A program made the position numbers and the translations under genes. DNA of 64,000 bases from Acidobacteriota bacterium (GTDB taxonomy: Bacteria > Acidobacteriota > Blastocatellia > UBA7656): assembly GCA_038040445.1 (NCBI GenBank), contig JBBPIG010000010.1, positions 62,001-126,000 on the forward strand, written 5' to 3'. Below the pieces are notes generated by a model. That model searched no databases and was not told the DNA's origin. It was given only the letters and a program-made list of their open reading frames with translations. Of this stretch, positions 8,166 through 16,480 are shown piece after piece (the stretch's first letter is position 1; the number at the start of each line of letters is the position of its first letter).

Positions 8166-10625
8166 ATGGACACTCTGTGGCAAGATCTGAAATTCGGCGT
8201 CCGAGCGTTACTCAAGAACCCAGGGTTCACAGCCGTCGCCGTGATAACTCTGGCGCTCGGTATAGGCGTGAACAGCACCGTCTTCAGCATAGTTAACGCA
8301 TACTTGTTTCAACCGCTGCCAGTAAAGGACCCCGATCAGCTTGTCGCACTGGGGACGAAGGACAACACTTTTGAAGTCCCCTACGAAGTGTCTTATCCGA
8401 ACTATGAGGACCTTCGCGATCGCACGGAAGTCTTTTCCGGCGTCATCGCGTTTCACAACGCCGTCTTCAATCTTGCGGCTGACGGTCAGCCGGAGCGGGC
8501 CTGGGCCGAGTTCGTCACCGGCAATTACTTTTCAATGCTTGGAGTCGATGCCGTCTTAGGCCGAACCTTTACCGCCGAGGAAAGCCGTGTTCCCGGCGCC
8601 GAACCGGTTGTTGTATTGAGCTTCGCTTATTGGCAGAAACGCTTCGGCGGTCAGGAGTCTGCGATCGGGCGAACGGTGAAGCTCAACGGCATTCCGTTTA
8701 CGATCATTGGAGTCGCGCCCCAAAGCTTCAAGGGCACCGAGTCGCTGCTAGCTCTCGAGCTGTACGTACCGCTGGGCATGCAAGAGCGGTTTTACCCGAA
8801 GTCCGCGGGGCGGTTTGCGCGGCGAGGCGACACAGATTTGCACGTGCTTGCGAGATTGAAGCCGGGTGTCAGCCTCGATCAAGCGCGGGCTGCGGTCGAC
8901 GTGCTGGCGCGCCAGCTCGAGCAGAAGTACCCGGAGACGAACAAGGCAACAAGCTTCGCGCTCGAGCTCGAGACTCACTCGAGGCCGATCATCTCGATCG
9001 CCGAATACGTCCCGCGAATCGCGGGAGTGTTCATGGCGCTGGTCGGGTTGGTGTTGCTGATCGCGTGCGCGAACGTCGCAAACCTGATGCTGGCGCGCGC
9101 GATGGCGCGGCAAAAGGAGATAGCGATCCGGCTCGCGTTGGGCGCGAGCCGCGCTCGCATAGTCCGATTGCTGCTGACGGAAAGCATATTGCTGGCGATC
9201 GCCGGCGGAATGTTCGGATGGTTGTTGTCCTTCTGGGCAATCGACTGGCTTACGAGCATACGCGTCTCGACCGACGCTCCGGTTCGGTTCGCGATCGAGC
9301 CCGACTGGCGGGTGCAAGTCTTCTCGCTCGGCATCGCCGTGTTGACCGGCTTGATCTCGGGAGTCGCGCCCGCGCTTCAAACCTCGAGCCCGAACCTGAA
9401 CGAGACGCTAAAGGAAGGAGGCAGAAGCTCAGCCGCTTCAGGCCGCCGTCGGATTCGAAGCATGCTGGTCGTCGGTCAGGTAGCCGTTTCGCTGCTCATT
9501 CTGATCTGCGCCGGTCTCTTTATTCAAAGCGCCAAAAACGCGGAAAAGATCGACATGGGTTTTCGAACCGAGAACCTGTCGATGGCTTCGATGGATCCGG
9601 AAGCCCAGGGCTACGATGAAGCGCGCGGGCGGCGGTTCTTCAAACAATTGACCGTTGGGGTCGGGACTCTTCCGGGCGTCACTAACGCGAGCCTCGCCTC
9701 AACCACGCCGCTTGCTTACAACAACAGCGCTCAGGATGTCTTTTTCGAGGGCCGTCCTGCCGGGCGCGAGGAAGAAGACCGCACGACAATTTTCTGCAAC
9801 ACGGTTGGGCACGGATATTTTCAGACGATGGGAACGGCGGTGCTTCGAGGACGTGAGTTCACCGAGCGCGACGACGAGTCGTCGCCAAAGGTCGCGATCG
9901 TGAACGAGACGATGGCGAAGCGGTACTGGCCGGATCAGGAGGCACTGGGCAAGCGATTCGCGCTCAAGCGCGAAGGGCCATATCTCGAAGTGATCGGCGT
10001 AGTGCGCGACGGCAAGTACGTCTTCCTCGGCGAGGACCCGCGCGCGTTCTTCTACATCCCGTTTGGGCAGAACTACCGTGGAGAGATGACCATCTTTGTG
10101 CACAGCGCGGGCGACGACGCGACGGTGCTGGCCGGCGTCAGACAAGTCGTGCGCGAACTTGACCGCGATCTTCCGCTATACGACGTGAAGACGATGATGT
10201 CGCACCTGCGTGACGGCGTCGCGTTGCTGTTTGTGCGGCTGGGGGCGCGACTTGCGACTGCGTTCGGGTTGTTGGGGCTTGTGCTGGCAGTGGTCGGCGT
10301 GTACGGCGTCGTTTCTTATTCTGTCAGTCAGCGCACTCACGAGATTGGTATTCGAATGGCCTTGGGCGCCAGCGCCGGGGACGTGCTGAAGCTGGTAGTC
10401 GGGCAAGGGTTGATGCTGACGCTTTTCGGGGTGGCGATCGGGCTGGGGGCTGCGCTGATGGTAACTCGCGTGATGACAAGCTTGCTGTACGGAGTGAGCG
10501 CAACTGACCCGTTGACCTTTGCGATCATTCCGGTGCTCCTGACAGGAGTGGCTCTGGCAGCCAGTTTCATCCCCGCGCGCCGGGCGATGAGAGTGGATCC
10601 GATGGTGGCGCTTAGATATGAATAG
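8166..10625 (+). CDS. ADOP-family ABC transporter permease 3
   Basis: 819 residues; GAGGTGATCTGAA precedes the ATG. N-terminus MDTLWQDLKFGVRALLKNPG with LALGIGVNSTVFSIVNAYLF, first FtsX block [18 protein letters not shown] and KEIAIRLALGASRAR near residue 310, second block [16 protein letters not shown] near residue 730, C-terminus MVALRYE. The final segment shares a 35-bp identical stretch with permease 4. No ATPase partner nearby; role unknown beyond membrane export or tripartite-pump type function expected for MacB-like permeases. Confidence 0.9.
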   Translation: MDTLWQDLKFGVRALLKNPGFTAVAVITLALGIGVNSTVFSIVNAYLFQPLPVKDPDQLVALGTKDNTFEVPYEVSYPNYEDLRDRTEVFSGVIAFHNAVFNLAADGQPERAWAEFVTGNYFSMLGVDAVLGRTFTAEESRVPGAEPVVVLSFAYWQKRFGGQESAIGRTVKLNGIPFTIIGVAPQSFKGTESLLALELYVPLGMQERFYPKSAGRFARRGDTDLHVLARLKPGVSLDQARAAVDVLARQLEQKYPETNKATSFALELETHSRPIISIAEYVPRIAGVFMALVGLVLLIACANVANLMLARAMARQKEIAIRLALGASRARIVRLLLTESILLAIAGGMFGWLLSFWAIDWLTSIRVSTDAPVRFAIEPDWRVQVFSLGIAVLTGLISGVAPALQTSSPNLNETLKEGGRSSAASGRRRIRSMLVVGQVAVSLLILICAGLFIQSAKNAEKIDMGFRTENLSMASMDPEAQGYDEARGRRFFKQLTVGVGTLPGVTNASLASTTPLAYNNSAQDVFFEGRPAGREEEDRTTIFCNTVGHGYFQTMGTAVLRGREFTERDDESSPKVAIVNETMAKRYWPDQEALGKRFALKREGPYLEVIGVVRDGKYVFLGEDPRAFFYIPFGQNYRGEMTIFVHSAGDDATVLAGVRQVVRELDRDLPLYDVKTMMSHLRDGVALLFVRLGARLATAFGLLGLVLAVVGVYGVVSYSVSQRTHEIGIRMALGASAGDVLKLVVGQGLMLTLFGVAIGLGAALMVTRVMTSLLYGVSATDPLTFAIIPVLLTGVALAASFIPARRAMRVDPMVALRYE

Positions 10626-10712
10626 GTTCGCGGTTCCGGGTTCCGGGTTCTGAATTCCTTGGTCAGGTGTGGACCAGAACTTGAACCCTGAACTCGGAAC
10701 CCTGAACTCGCA
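10625..10712. repeat. Foldback of heptamer units (GGTTCCG type)
   Basis: Starts at the stop codon of permease 3. Left units GGTTCGC GGTTCCG GGTTCCG GGTTCTG; right units GAACCCT GAACTCG GAACCCT GAACTCG. Lies between two co-directional permease genes. Confidence 0.8.
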
Positions 10713-10737
10713 ACGTTGAAAACCCTGACCTCACATT

Positions 10738-13128
10738 ATGGAAACTTTACTACAAGACCTGCGATACGCCATTCGAATGTTGCTCAAGAAGCCCGGCTTC
10801 ACCGCCGTGGTTGTGATCACGCTGGCTCTCGGCATCGGAGCCAATACCGCCATCTTCAGCGTGGTGAACGGTGTCTTACTCCAGCCGCTGCCCTTCAAGG
10901 ACGCTCATCGGCTGGTGGCGGTCAGGGCGTCCAATCCGAAGGGCTTCAACGAGCCGATTGGCGCGTCTTTTCCGGACTTCAAGGATTGGAAGGAACAGAA
11001 CCAGGTTTTTCAATACATCGCGGGCTTCACCGGGCAGTCCCTCACTCTAACCGGCGAAGATGAGCCTCTGCGCGTCAGAGGGCAGAGCGTCTCGGCGGCC
11101 TTTTTTCCGATGTTGGAAGCTGAGCCGGTCCTCGGCCGCGTCTTTCTACCGGACGAAGAGAAGCGTGGCCAGGCCAAGGTTGTCGTTCTCAGTCACGGAT
11201 TTTGGCAGCGTCGATTTGGCGGAGATGAGGGCATCGTGGGACGAACCTTAACCCTCGACGGTTCTCCATACACCGTAGTGGGTGTCTTGAGCCCGGGCTT
11301 TCGCTTCCTCCGCGACGTGGATCTCTGGACGCCGCTCGACGTGCCCGCGGTGCTTCAGCAAGCGCGGGGCGGGCGCTACTTGCAAGTGGTCGCGAAACTC
11401 AAGCCTGAGACGTCGCTTGAACAGGCCAGCGCGGGAATGACGACGCTTGCCCATCAGCTCGAGAGTGAATACTCGCAGTCAAACTCCGGCTGGGGCGTCA
11501 GCGTGGTGTCTTTGCAAGAGAAAGTGGTTGGCAATGTGAAGCAAGGCTTGCTGGTGCTGCTGGCCGCAGTGGGGTTCGTGCTGCTGGTCGCCTGTGCCAA
11601 CGTCGCCAACCTCCTGCTGACGCGCGGGGCAACTCGACAAAAGGAGATCGCCATCCGCGTGGCGTTGGGCGCGGGCCGCCGGCGTGTGATTCAGCAGTTG
11701 CTCACCGAAAGCACTGTATTAGCCTTGCTCGGTGGAGCGCTGGGTCTGCTGCTGGCATTGTGGGGGATCGACGCGCTCCGCGCGCTGTCGCCCTCAAATC
11801 TTCCCCGCATCGAGGAGATCAGAATTGACGGCCGGGTACTCGGTTTCACACTGATTGCTACTCTGCTGACCGGGTTACTCTTCGGCTTGGCGCCGGCCCG
11901 GCAAGCCACGCGCATTGACCTGCAGGAAACCCTCAAAGAAGGCGGCCGCGGCTCGAGCATGAGCACCCGTCGTCTGTTGCGCGGCTTGCTGGTAGTCTCC
12001 GAAATAGCCCTGTCGCTGATTCTGCTCGTTGGCGCCGGCTTGATGGGTCGGAGTCTTCTCGCGTTGGTTTCTGTTGACCCCGGTTTTCGTACCGAGAATC
12101 TGACGACGATGGAACTCTCGCTCCCCCAATACAAGTATCCACAGGAACATCAGCAGGCAGCGTTTTTTCAGGAGCTTCTTGAACGTGCCGAGAGCTTACC
12201 CGGCATGCGGTCCGTGGCTCTTACAACGGCCGTTCCTCTGAGCGGTAATGAAATGAAGACCAGCTTCACCATCGTGGGTCGTGAGAGCGCCGGCAAGAAT
12301 TGGGCTAACATGCAGATTGTTAGCCCGGACTATTTTCGCACAATGGCGATTCCCCTGCTGAAGGGACGGCCATTCGCGACGAGCGACGCAAAGGGCGCTC
12401 CCGATGTCGTGATTATCAACGAGATCATGGCGCGCCGGTTCTGGCCTGACCAGGACCCACTCGGAAAGCAAATTCCGTTTGGAGACTCGGGGCCCACTAT
12501 CGTTGGAGTCGTTGGGAACGTCAAACACACGGGATTGCAAGAGGAGCATGAACCGGGAGTGTACTTTCCGTTTTTGCAGGCGCCCTTTAGAAGCATGGTG
12601 CTGGTGGCGCGAGCAGATTCCGAGGCCATTACTCTGGCCGTGCCGTTGCGCGCGCTGGTGCATTCCATCGACAAAGATCAACCGGTCGAGAACTTCAGCA
12701 CGATGGAACAGGTCCTGTCGCGCTCAGTGGCCCAGCCGCGCTTTCTTGCGATCTTGCTGGGTGTGTTTGCGACGCTCGCGCTGGCTCTGGCGGCGGTGGG
12801 CGTCTACGGCGTGATGTCGTTTGCGGTCGCGCAGCGAACGCATGAGATGGGCATCCGCATGGCGCTGGGGGCTCAGCCTCGCGACATCTTGCGGCTCGTG
12901 CTGGGAGAGGGAATGGCGCTCGCCGTTATTGGTGTGGCGGCAGGGCTGCTGGGCTCTTTCGCCGTAACGCGGGCGATCTCGGGGATGCTCTATCAAGTGA
13001 GCGCGACCGATCCGATCACGTTCATAGTGATTTCGCTGCTTCTGACAGGAGTGGCTCTGGCAGCCAGTTTCATCCCAGCGCGCCGCGCGATGAGAGTGGA
13101 CCCAATGGTCGCGCTGCGGCACGAATGA
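10738..13128 (+). CDS. ADOP-family ABC transporter permease 4
   Basis: 796 residues. N-terminus [20 protein letters not shown] with [20 protein letters not shown]; first FtsX block [18 protein letters not shown] and [15 protein letters not shown] near residue 300; second block [16 protein letters not shown] near residue 705; C-terminus MVALRHE. No clear Shine-Dalgarno is seen before the ATG. Closest in this window to permease 3 at its 3' end. Orphan permease, substrate unknown. Confidence 0.9.
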   Translation: METLLQDLRYAIRMLLKKPGFTAVVVITLALGIGANTAIFSVVNGVLLQPLPFKDAHRLVAVRASNPKGFNEPIGASFPDFKDWKEQNQVFQYIAGFTGQSLTLTGEDEPLRVRGQSVSAAFFPMLEAEPVLGRVFLPDEEKRGQAKVVVLSHGFWQRRFGGDEGIVGRTLTLDGSPYTVVGVLSPGFRFLRDVDLWTPLDVPAVLQQARGGRYLQVVAKLKPETSLEQASAGMTTLAHQLESEYSQSNSGWGVSVVSLQEKVVGNVKQGLLVLLAAVGFVLLVACANVANLLLTRGATRQKEIAIRVALGAGRRRVIQQLLTESTVLALLGGALGLLLALWGIDALRALSPSNLPRIEEIRIDGRVLGFTLIATLLTGLLFGLAPARQATRIDLQETLKEGGRGSSMSTRRLLRGLLVVSEIALSLILLVGAGLMGRSLLALVSVDPGFRTENLTTMELSLPQYKYPQEHQQAAFFQELLERAESLPGMRSVALTTAVPLSGNEMKTSFTIVGRESAGKNWANMQIVSPDYFRTMAIPLLKGRPFATSDAKGAPDVVIINEIMARRFWPDQDPLGKQIPFGDSGPTIVGVVGNVKHTGLQEEHEPGVYFPFLQAPFRSMVLVARADSEAITLAVPLRALVHSIDKDQPVENFSTMEQVLSRSVAQPRFLAILLGVFATLALALAAVGVYGVMSFAVAQRTHEMGIRMALGAQPRDILRLVLGEGMALAVIGVAAGLLGSFAVTRAISGMLYQVSATDPITFIVISLLLTGVALAASFIPARRAMRVDPMVALRHE

Positions 13129-13130
13129 AG

Positions 13131-13325
13131 AAGAGGATCGAGGATAGAGGATAGAGGATAGAGAATCGAGGATAGAGAATCGAGGATAGAAGATCGAGGA
13201 TAGAAGATAGAAAATCGAGGATAGAAGATGGAAGATATTCTCGATCTATACTCGATACTCGATCCTCTATCCTCGATCCTCTATCCTCGATCCTCGATCT
13301 TCTATCCTCGATCTTCTATCCGAGG
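13131..13325. repeat. 195-bp heptamer array forming one large foldback
   Basis: Begins directly after the stop of permease 4. The left half is about 15 successive 7-base units of GGATAGA/GGATCGA/AGATCGA type. The right half is about 12 units of the complement (GATCCTC, TATCCTC, GATCTTC). Together they can fold into a hairpin with arms of about 90 bases. It is the largest of the heptamer foldbacks in the window. Confidence 0.9.
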
Positions 13326-13383
13326 TAGCGTTGACGGCCGCTGAGTGCGTGGGCGAGCATGAAAGCTACCGCCCTGATGATTA

Positions 13384-14255
13384 ATGATGATTATGATGAT
13401 TATGAAAAAACTGCTCCCGCTGATCTTGCTGCTGCTGGCGCCAAGCTTGCCCGTTGCCGTTAGCACCAACGCTTCGCATGTGGGAGCGCGGCCGTCCCAG
13501 CCGCTTCGCGCGGACAACGTGGATCCGGAGGCAGCCGGGACCGCCGCGCTCCCAGCGAACTCTTCCGGCGCAAACAGCAAAGACCGCGCGAACGACGCCG
13601 AGTTGTCGGCGCTGCGCGCGAGCCTGCAAACAAAGCTCGACGAGTTGCACCGATCAGCTTCGTTCCCGGGCGCGACGATTGGATTCGTCTTACCCGACGG
13701 AAGATCGGGCTCGGTGTCGGCGGGTCTGGCCGACGTCGAAAACAAGATCGCTCTCAAACCAACCGATCGCATGCTTGCCGGCAGCACGGCTACTCGATGC
13801 CCAACAGCCCGTTCGGTTTCGAAGGCCGGGTGATCGTCGATGGAAAGTTCGTCATCAATCCGCAAATGGAATGGACCGGCGGAGGCTTCGCTTCTACGGC
13901 CGAGGACCTCGCGCGATGGGCCAGGCATCTTTACGAAGGCGGGGTCTTGAAGAACGGCTCGCTCGATCAGATGTTGACCGGAGTCGAGGCGAACGAAGGC
14001 CGTGGCAGCGGCGCGGGAAATAAGTACGGGCTCGCGGTGCAGATAAGACCGAGCGAGTGGGGCGTCAGCTACGGGCACGAGGGCTGGTTCCCCGGATACC
14101 GGTCGGAGATGGAATATTTTCCGCGGCAGAAGATCGCGATCGCGGTTCAGTTCAACACCGACGCGGGTCGCGCGTTGAAGAAGGGACCGCGAGATTACAT
14201 CGCCGACGCGATGCGTATAATCATCGGGGAGCTCGAAAAAAAGAAAGCTGCTTAA
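13384..14255 (+). pseudogene. Beta-lactamase-fold serine hydrolase, active-site region deleted
   Basis: Two frames make one broken gene. The first (13384-13833) has a signal peptide MKKLLPLILLLLAP (best ATG 13402) and a class C beta-lactamase-like N-terminus ending DRMLAGS. It then shifts frame into the second (from about 13790), which resumes at GYSMPNSPFGF and contains WTGGGFASTAEDLARW and YGHEGWFPGY, ending at 14255. The piece carrying the SxxK serine-lysine and YxN motifs, roughly 130-150 residues by family length, is missing. This is therefore an internal deletion plus frameshift rather than a simple sequencing slip. A palindromic element sits inside the N-terminal part. Confidence 0.8.
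13481..13554. repeat. Palindromic element inside a coding region
   Basis: Arms TGGGAGCGCGGCCGTCCC (13481-13498) and GGGACCGCCGCGCTCCCA (13537-13554) are reverse complements with one mismatch. They flank 38 bases, all inside the open frame just after the signal peptide of the beta-lactamase-like gene. It looks like an inserted REP- or RPE-like palindrome. Confidence 0.75.
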
Positions 14256-14272
14256 GCAGGAGAGTAGACTTA

Positions 14273-15727
14273 GTGAAATCCATCCGCTGGTTGATGGCGC
14301 TGGCGTCGATAGCAGTCCTGGCGCCGGCCCAATCGCTGCAACTGAGCTACGTCGCGTTGATGCACGTCACCGTGATCGATGGCACCGGAGCGCCGCCACT
14401 AACCGACGTTACGGTCATCATAGTCGGCTACCGCATTGCCCAGATTGGCAAGACCTCGGTAGTGTCCATGCCCAGCCGCGCTCGTATAGTCGATGGCAGA
14501 GGCAAGTTTCTCATTCCCGGTTTGTGGGACATGCACGCTCATCCGGATGATCCCGAATTGTGGCCGGTTAATCCTCCGCCAAAAGACAAAGAGTCGCTTC
14601 TTACCTTGCTGATCGCCAACGGCGTAACCGGCATTCGCGACATGGGCGGCGACTTGAGCCTGTTGCAGGATTGGCGCAAGAGGGCAGGCGCGGGAACGAT
14701 GATTGGGCCGCACATCAAGGCGTGTGGTCCTCTGCTCGACGGGCCGAAGCCGATGTGGCCCGGCTCGACAGCGATCTCAAACGCAGATCAGGCTCGCCAG
14801 GCTGTTCGCGACTTGAAGAATGCGCGCGCCGACTTCGTGAAGGTTTACTCGCTGCTCCCGCGTGAAGCTTACTTCGCAATCGCCGATGAATCGAAGAAGC
14901 TGGGGATTCCCTTTGCCGGACACGTGCCCGATTCGGTGACGCCCGCCGAAGCTTCCGATGCGGGACAGGCAAGCGAAGAGCACCTGCTGCAAATCGTCGA
15001 GTCCTGTTCGGACCGCGATGCAGTTAAGAAGAAACTGGATGAACTGCGCGAGGCCGGAGCTTCGCCAATCGAACGCCGGCGGCCCTACATCGAGACGATG
15101 CTGGCGACCTACGACGAGAAGAAAGCCGAAGCCCTGTTCGCGAAGTTCGTCAAGAACAACACGTGGCAAACGCCTACGGTGGTCGTCTGGCAGAACAACG
15201 CTTCATTTGAAGATGATTCCGCGAAGTACGCCGAACGCCTGAAATATTTGCCGCGCTACATTCGTGAGTACTGGGACCCAAAGAACAACGCGCATCTGAA
15301 GAACCGCTCGCCGGAGCGCCTGGCCGCTGAAAAGAAGCTGGTGAAGAAGTATCTTGAAGTGATCGGTGCGATGAAGCGCGCCGGCGTCAAGCTGATGACT
15401 GGCTCTGACTTCGGCGCTAACCCGCTGCTGTTTCCGGGTTGGGGCGTTCACGATGAAATGGCGCTGCTGGTGAAAGCGGGGCTGACGCCGATGGAAGCGA
15501 TTCAAGCCGCGACAAAGAACCCGACGACCTTTCTCGGACTCAACATCTCCCTGGGCACAATCGAAACGGGGAAGGTCGCCGACCTGGTGCTGCTCAACGC
15601 GAACCCGCTCGATGACATTAACAACACGCTCAAGATTGCCGGCGTATTCTTTCAAGGCAAGTATCACGACCGGCGCGCGCTCGACGAAATGCTCGCTTCG
15701 GTGGCGGCTGCGGCTGCGCGCAAATGA
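14273..15727 (+). CDS. Secreted amidohydrolase (imidazolonepropionase-like metal hydrolase)
   Basis: GTG start at 14273 with AGGAGA about 9 bases upstream gives 484 residues. Signal peptide about 1-22 (VKSIRWLMALASIAVLAPAQ). Amidohydrolase superfamily signatures: strand VIDGTGAPPLTDVTV, metal-binding HxH in GLWDMHAHPDD, a lysine in DFVKVYS that can be carbamylated, histidines in IPFAGHVPDS and SEEHLLQ, and the catalytic Asp in LMTGSDFGANPL. The tail GTIETGKVADLVLLNANPL is the usual C-terminal strand. Likely a periplasmic dipeptidase- or prolidase-type hydrolase; substrate not deducible. The next gene overlaps its stop by ATGA. Confidence 0.85.
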   Translation: MKSIRWLMALASIAVLAPAQSLQLSYVALMHVTVIDGTGAPPLTDVTVIIVGYRIAQIGKTSVVSMPSRARIVDGRGKFLIPGLWDMHAHPDDPELWPVNPPPKDKESLLTLLIANGVTGIRDMGGDLSLLQDWRKRAGAGTMIGPHIKACGPLLDGPKPMWPGSTAISNADQARQAVRDLKNARADFVKVYSLLPREAYFAIADESKKLGIPFAGHVPDSVTPAEASDAGQASEEHLLQIVESCSDRDAVKKKLDELREAGASPIERRRPYIETMLATYDEKKAEALFAKFVKNNTWQTPTVVVWQNNASFEDDSAKYAERLKYLPRYIREYWDPKNNAHLKNRSPERLAAEKKLVKKYLEVIGAMKRAGVKLMTGSDFGANPLLFPGWGVHDEMALLVKAGLTPMEAIQAATKNPTTFLGLNISLGTIETGKVADLVLLNANPLDDINNTLKIAGVFFQGKYHDRRALDEMLASVAAAAARK

Positions 15728-16308
15728 GAGATTGTATGAAGCTTCAAACTCTCCAGTTCAAGGCGCTGACTCCTGATCGATGGAGCGACCTCGAAGAATT
15801 ATTCGGAGAACGCGGCGCGTGTGGAGGCTGCTGGTGCATGTTGTGGCGATTGAAGCGCTCGGTGTTTGAAGAACAAAAGGGCGAGCAGAACAAGACCGCG
15901 TTCAAAGCCCTTGTTGATTCCGGCAAAGAGCCGGGGATTCTCGCATACGCGAATGGCAAACCGATCGGCTGGTGCGCGCTTGCGCCGCGTGAAACGTATT
16001 CGGCCCTCGAGCGCTCTCGGGTGTTGAAGCGTCTCGATGACAAATCGGTTTGGTCGATTGTCTGTTTGTTCATCGCAAGGCCGTACAGGCGGAAAGGAGT
16101 ATCGGTCGAATTGCTGAAGGCGGCGGCGGACTATGTTCGCAAGCGCGGCGGCAAGATCGTCGAAGGTTACCCGGTCGAGCCGCGCAAGGATGAGATGCCC
16201 GATGCGTTCGCCTGGACCGGGCTGGCTTCCGCGTTTCTGAAGGCGGGCTTCGTTGAATGCGAAAGGCGCTCGGAGACTCGGCCGATAATGAGATGTGAGA
16301 TTAATTAA
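15724..16308 (+). CDS. GNAT-family N-acetyltransferase
   Basis: 194 residues, starting in the ATGA overlap with the amidohydrolase; ATG 15736 is an alternative four codons in. The acetyl-CoA loop is seen in ARPYRRKGVSVELLKAAADY, preceded by VWSIVCLFI. Cysteine-rich segment GACGGCWCMLW near residue 32 is typical of a subgroup of these acetyltransferases. Probably translationally coupled with the upstream hydrolase. Acceptor unknown. Confidence 0.8.
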   Translation: MRDCMKLQTLQFKALTPDRWSDLEELFGERGACGGCWCMLWRLKRSVFEEQKGEQNKTAFKALVDSGKEPGILAYANGKPIGWCALAPRETYSALERSRVLKRLDDKSVWSIVCLFIARPYRRKGVSVELLKAAADYVRKRGGKIVEGYPVEPRKDEMPDAFAWTGLASAFLKAGFVECERRSETRPIMRCEIN

Positions 16309-16341
16309 TCATGCGGTTCCCTAGTGAAGGAGGGTATCCGC

Positions 16342-16427
16342 GCGAATCCGCCGAATCAGTGTCATCCGTGGTCTAAGCGAACTCATAGACCACCGATGAG
16401 GCGGGTTCGACGGATTCGCACTGATCC
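16342..16427. repeat. Imperfect intergenic foldback (ATCCGTGGTCTA type)
   Basis: Left arm GCGAATCCGCCGAATCAG...ATCCGTGGTCTA, right arm TAGACCACCGATGAGGCGGG...GACGGATTCGC. It follows the GNAT stop and precedes the tricorn-like gene. Less regular than the pure heptamer arrays but the same position and layout. Confidence 0.65.
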
Positions 16428-16480
16428 CATGCTAGCGAAACGGCTGTTCCAAGTCACTAGAACCTGGAGGAATCTTCTTA

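Noticed and set aside
8630-9619. Plus-strand 329-residue ORF
   Set aside because: Arginine-rich shadow frame inside permease 3, without start signal or family motif.
13131-13325. CRISPR array
   Set aside because: The periodicity is seven bases with no spacers, and the second half is the complement of the first; no cas genes are near.
13302-14078. Minus-strand 258-residue ORF
   Set aside because: Runs out of the heptamer array and across the beta-lactamase pseudogene on the wrong strand; no recognisable motif.
14057-14272. Upstream extension of the amidohydrolase frame
   Set aside because: Overlaps the end of the beta-lactamase pseudogene out of frame; the GTG at 14273 has a ribosome site and starts a signal peptide.
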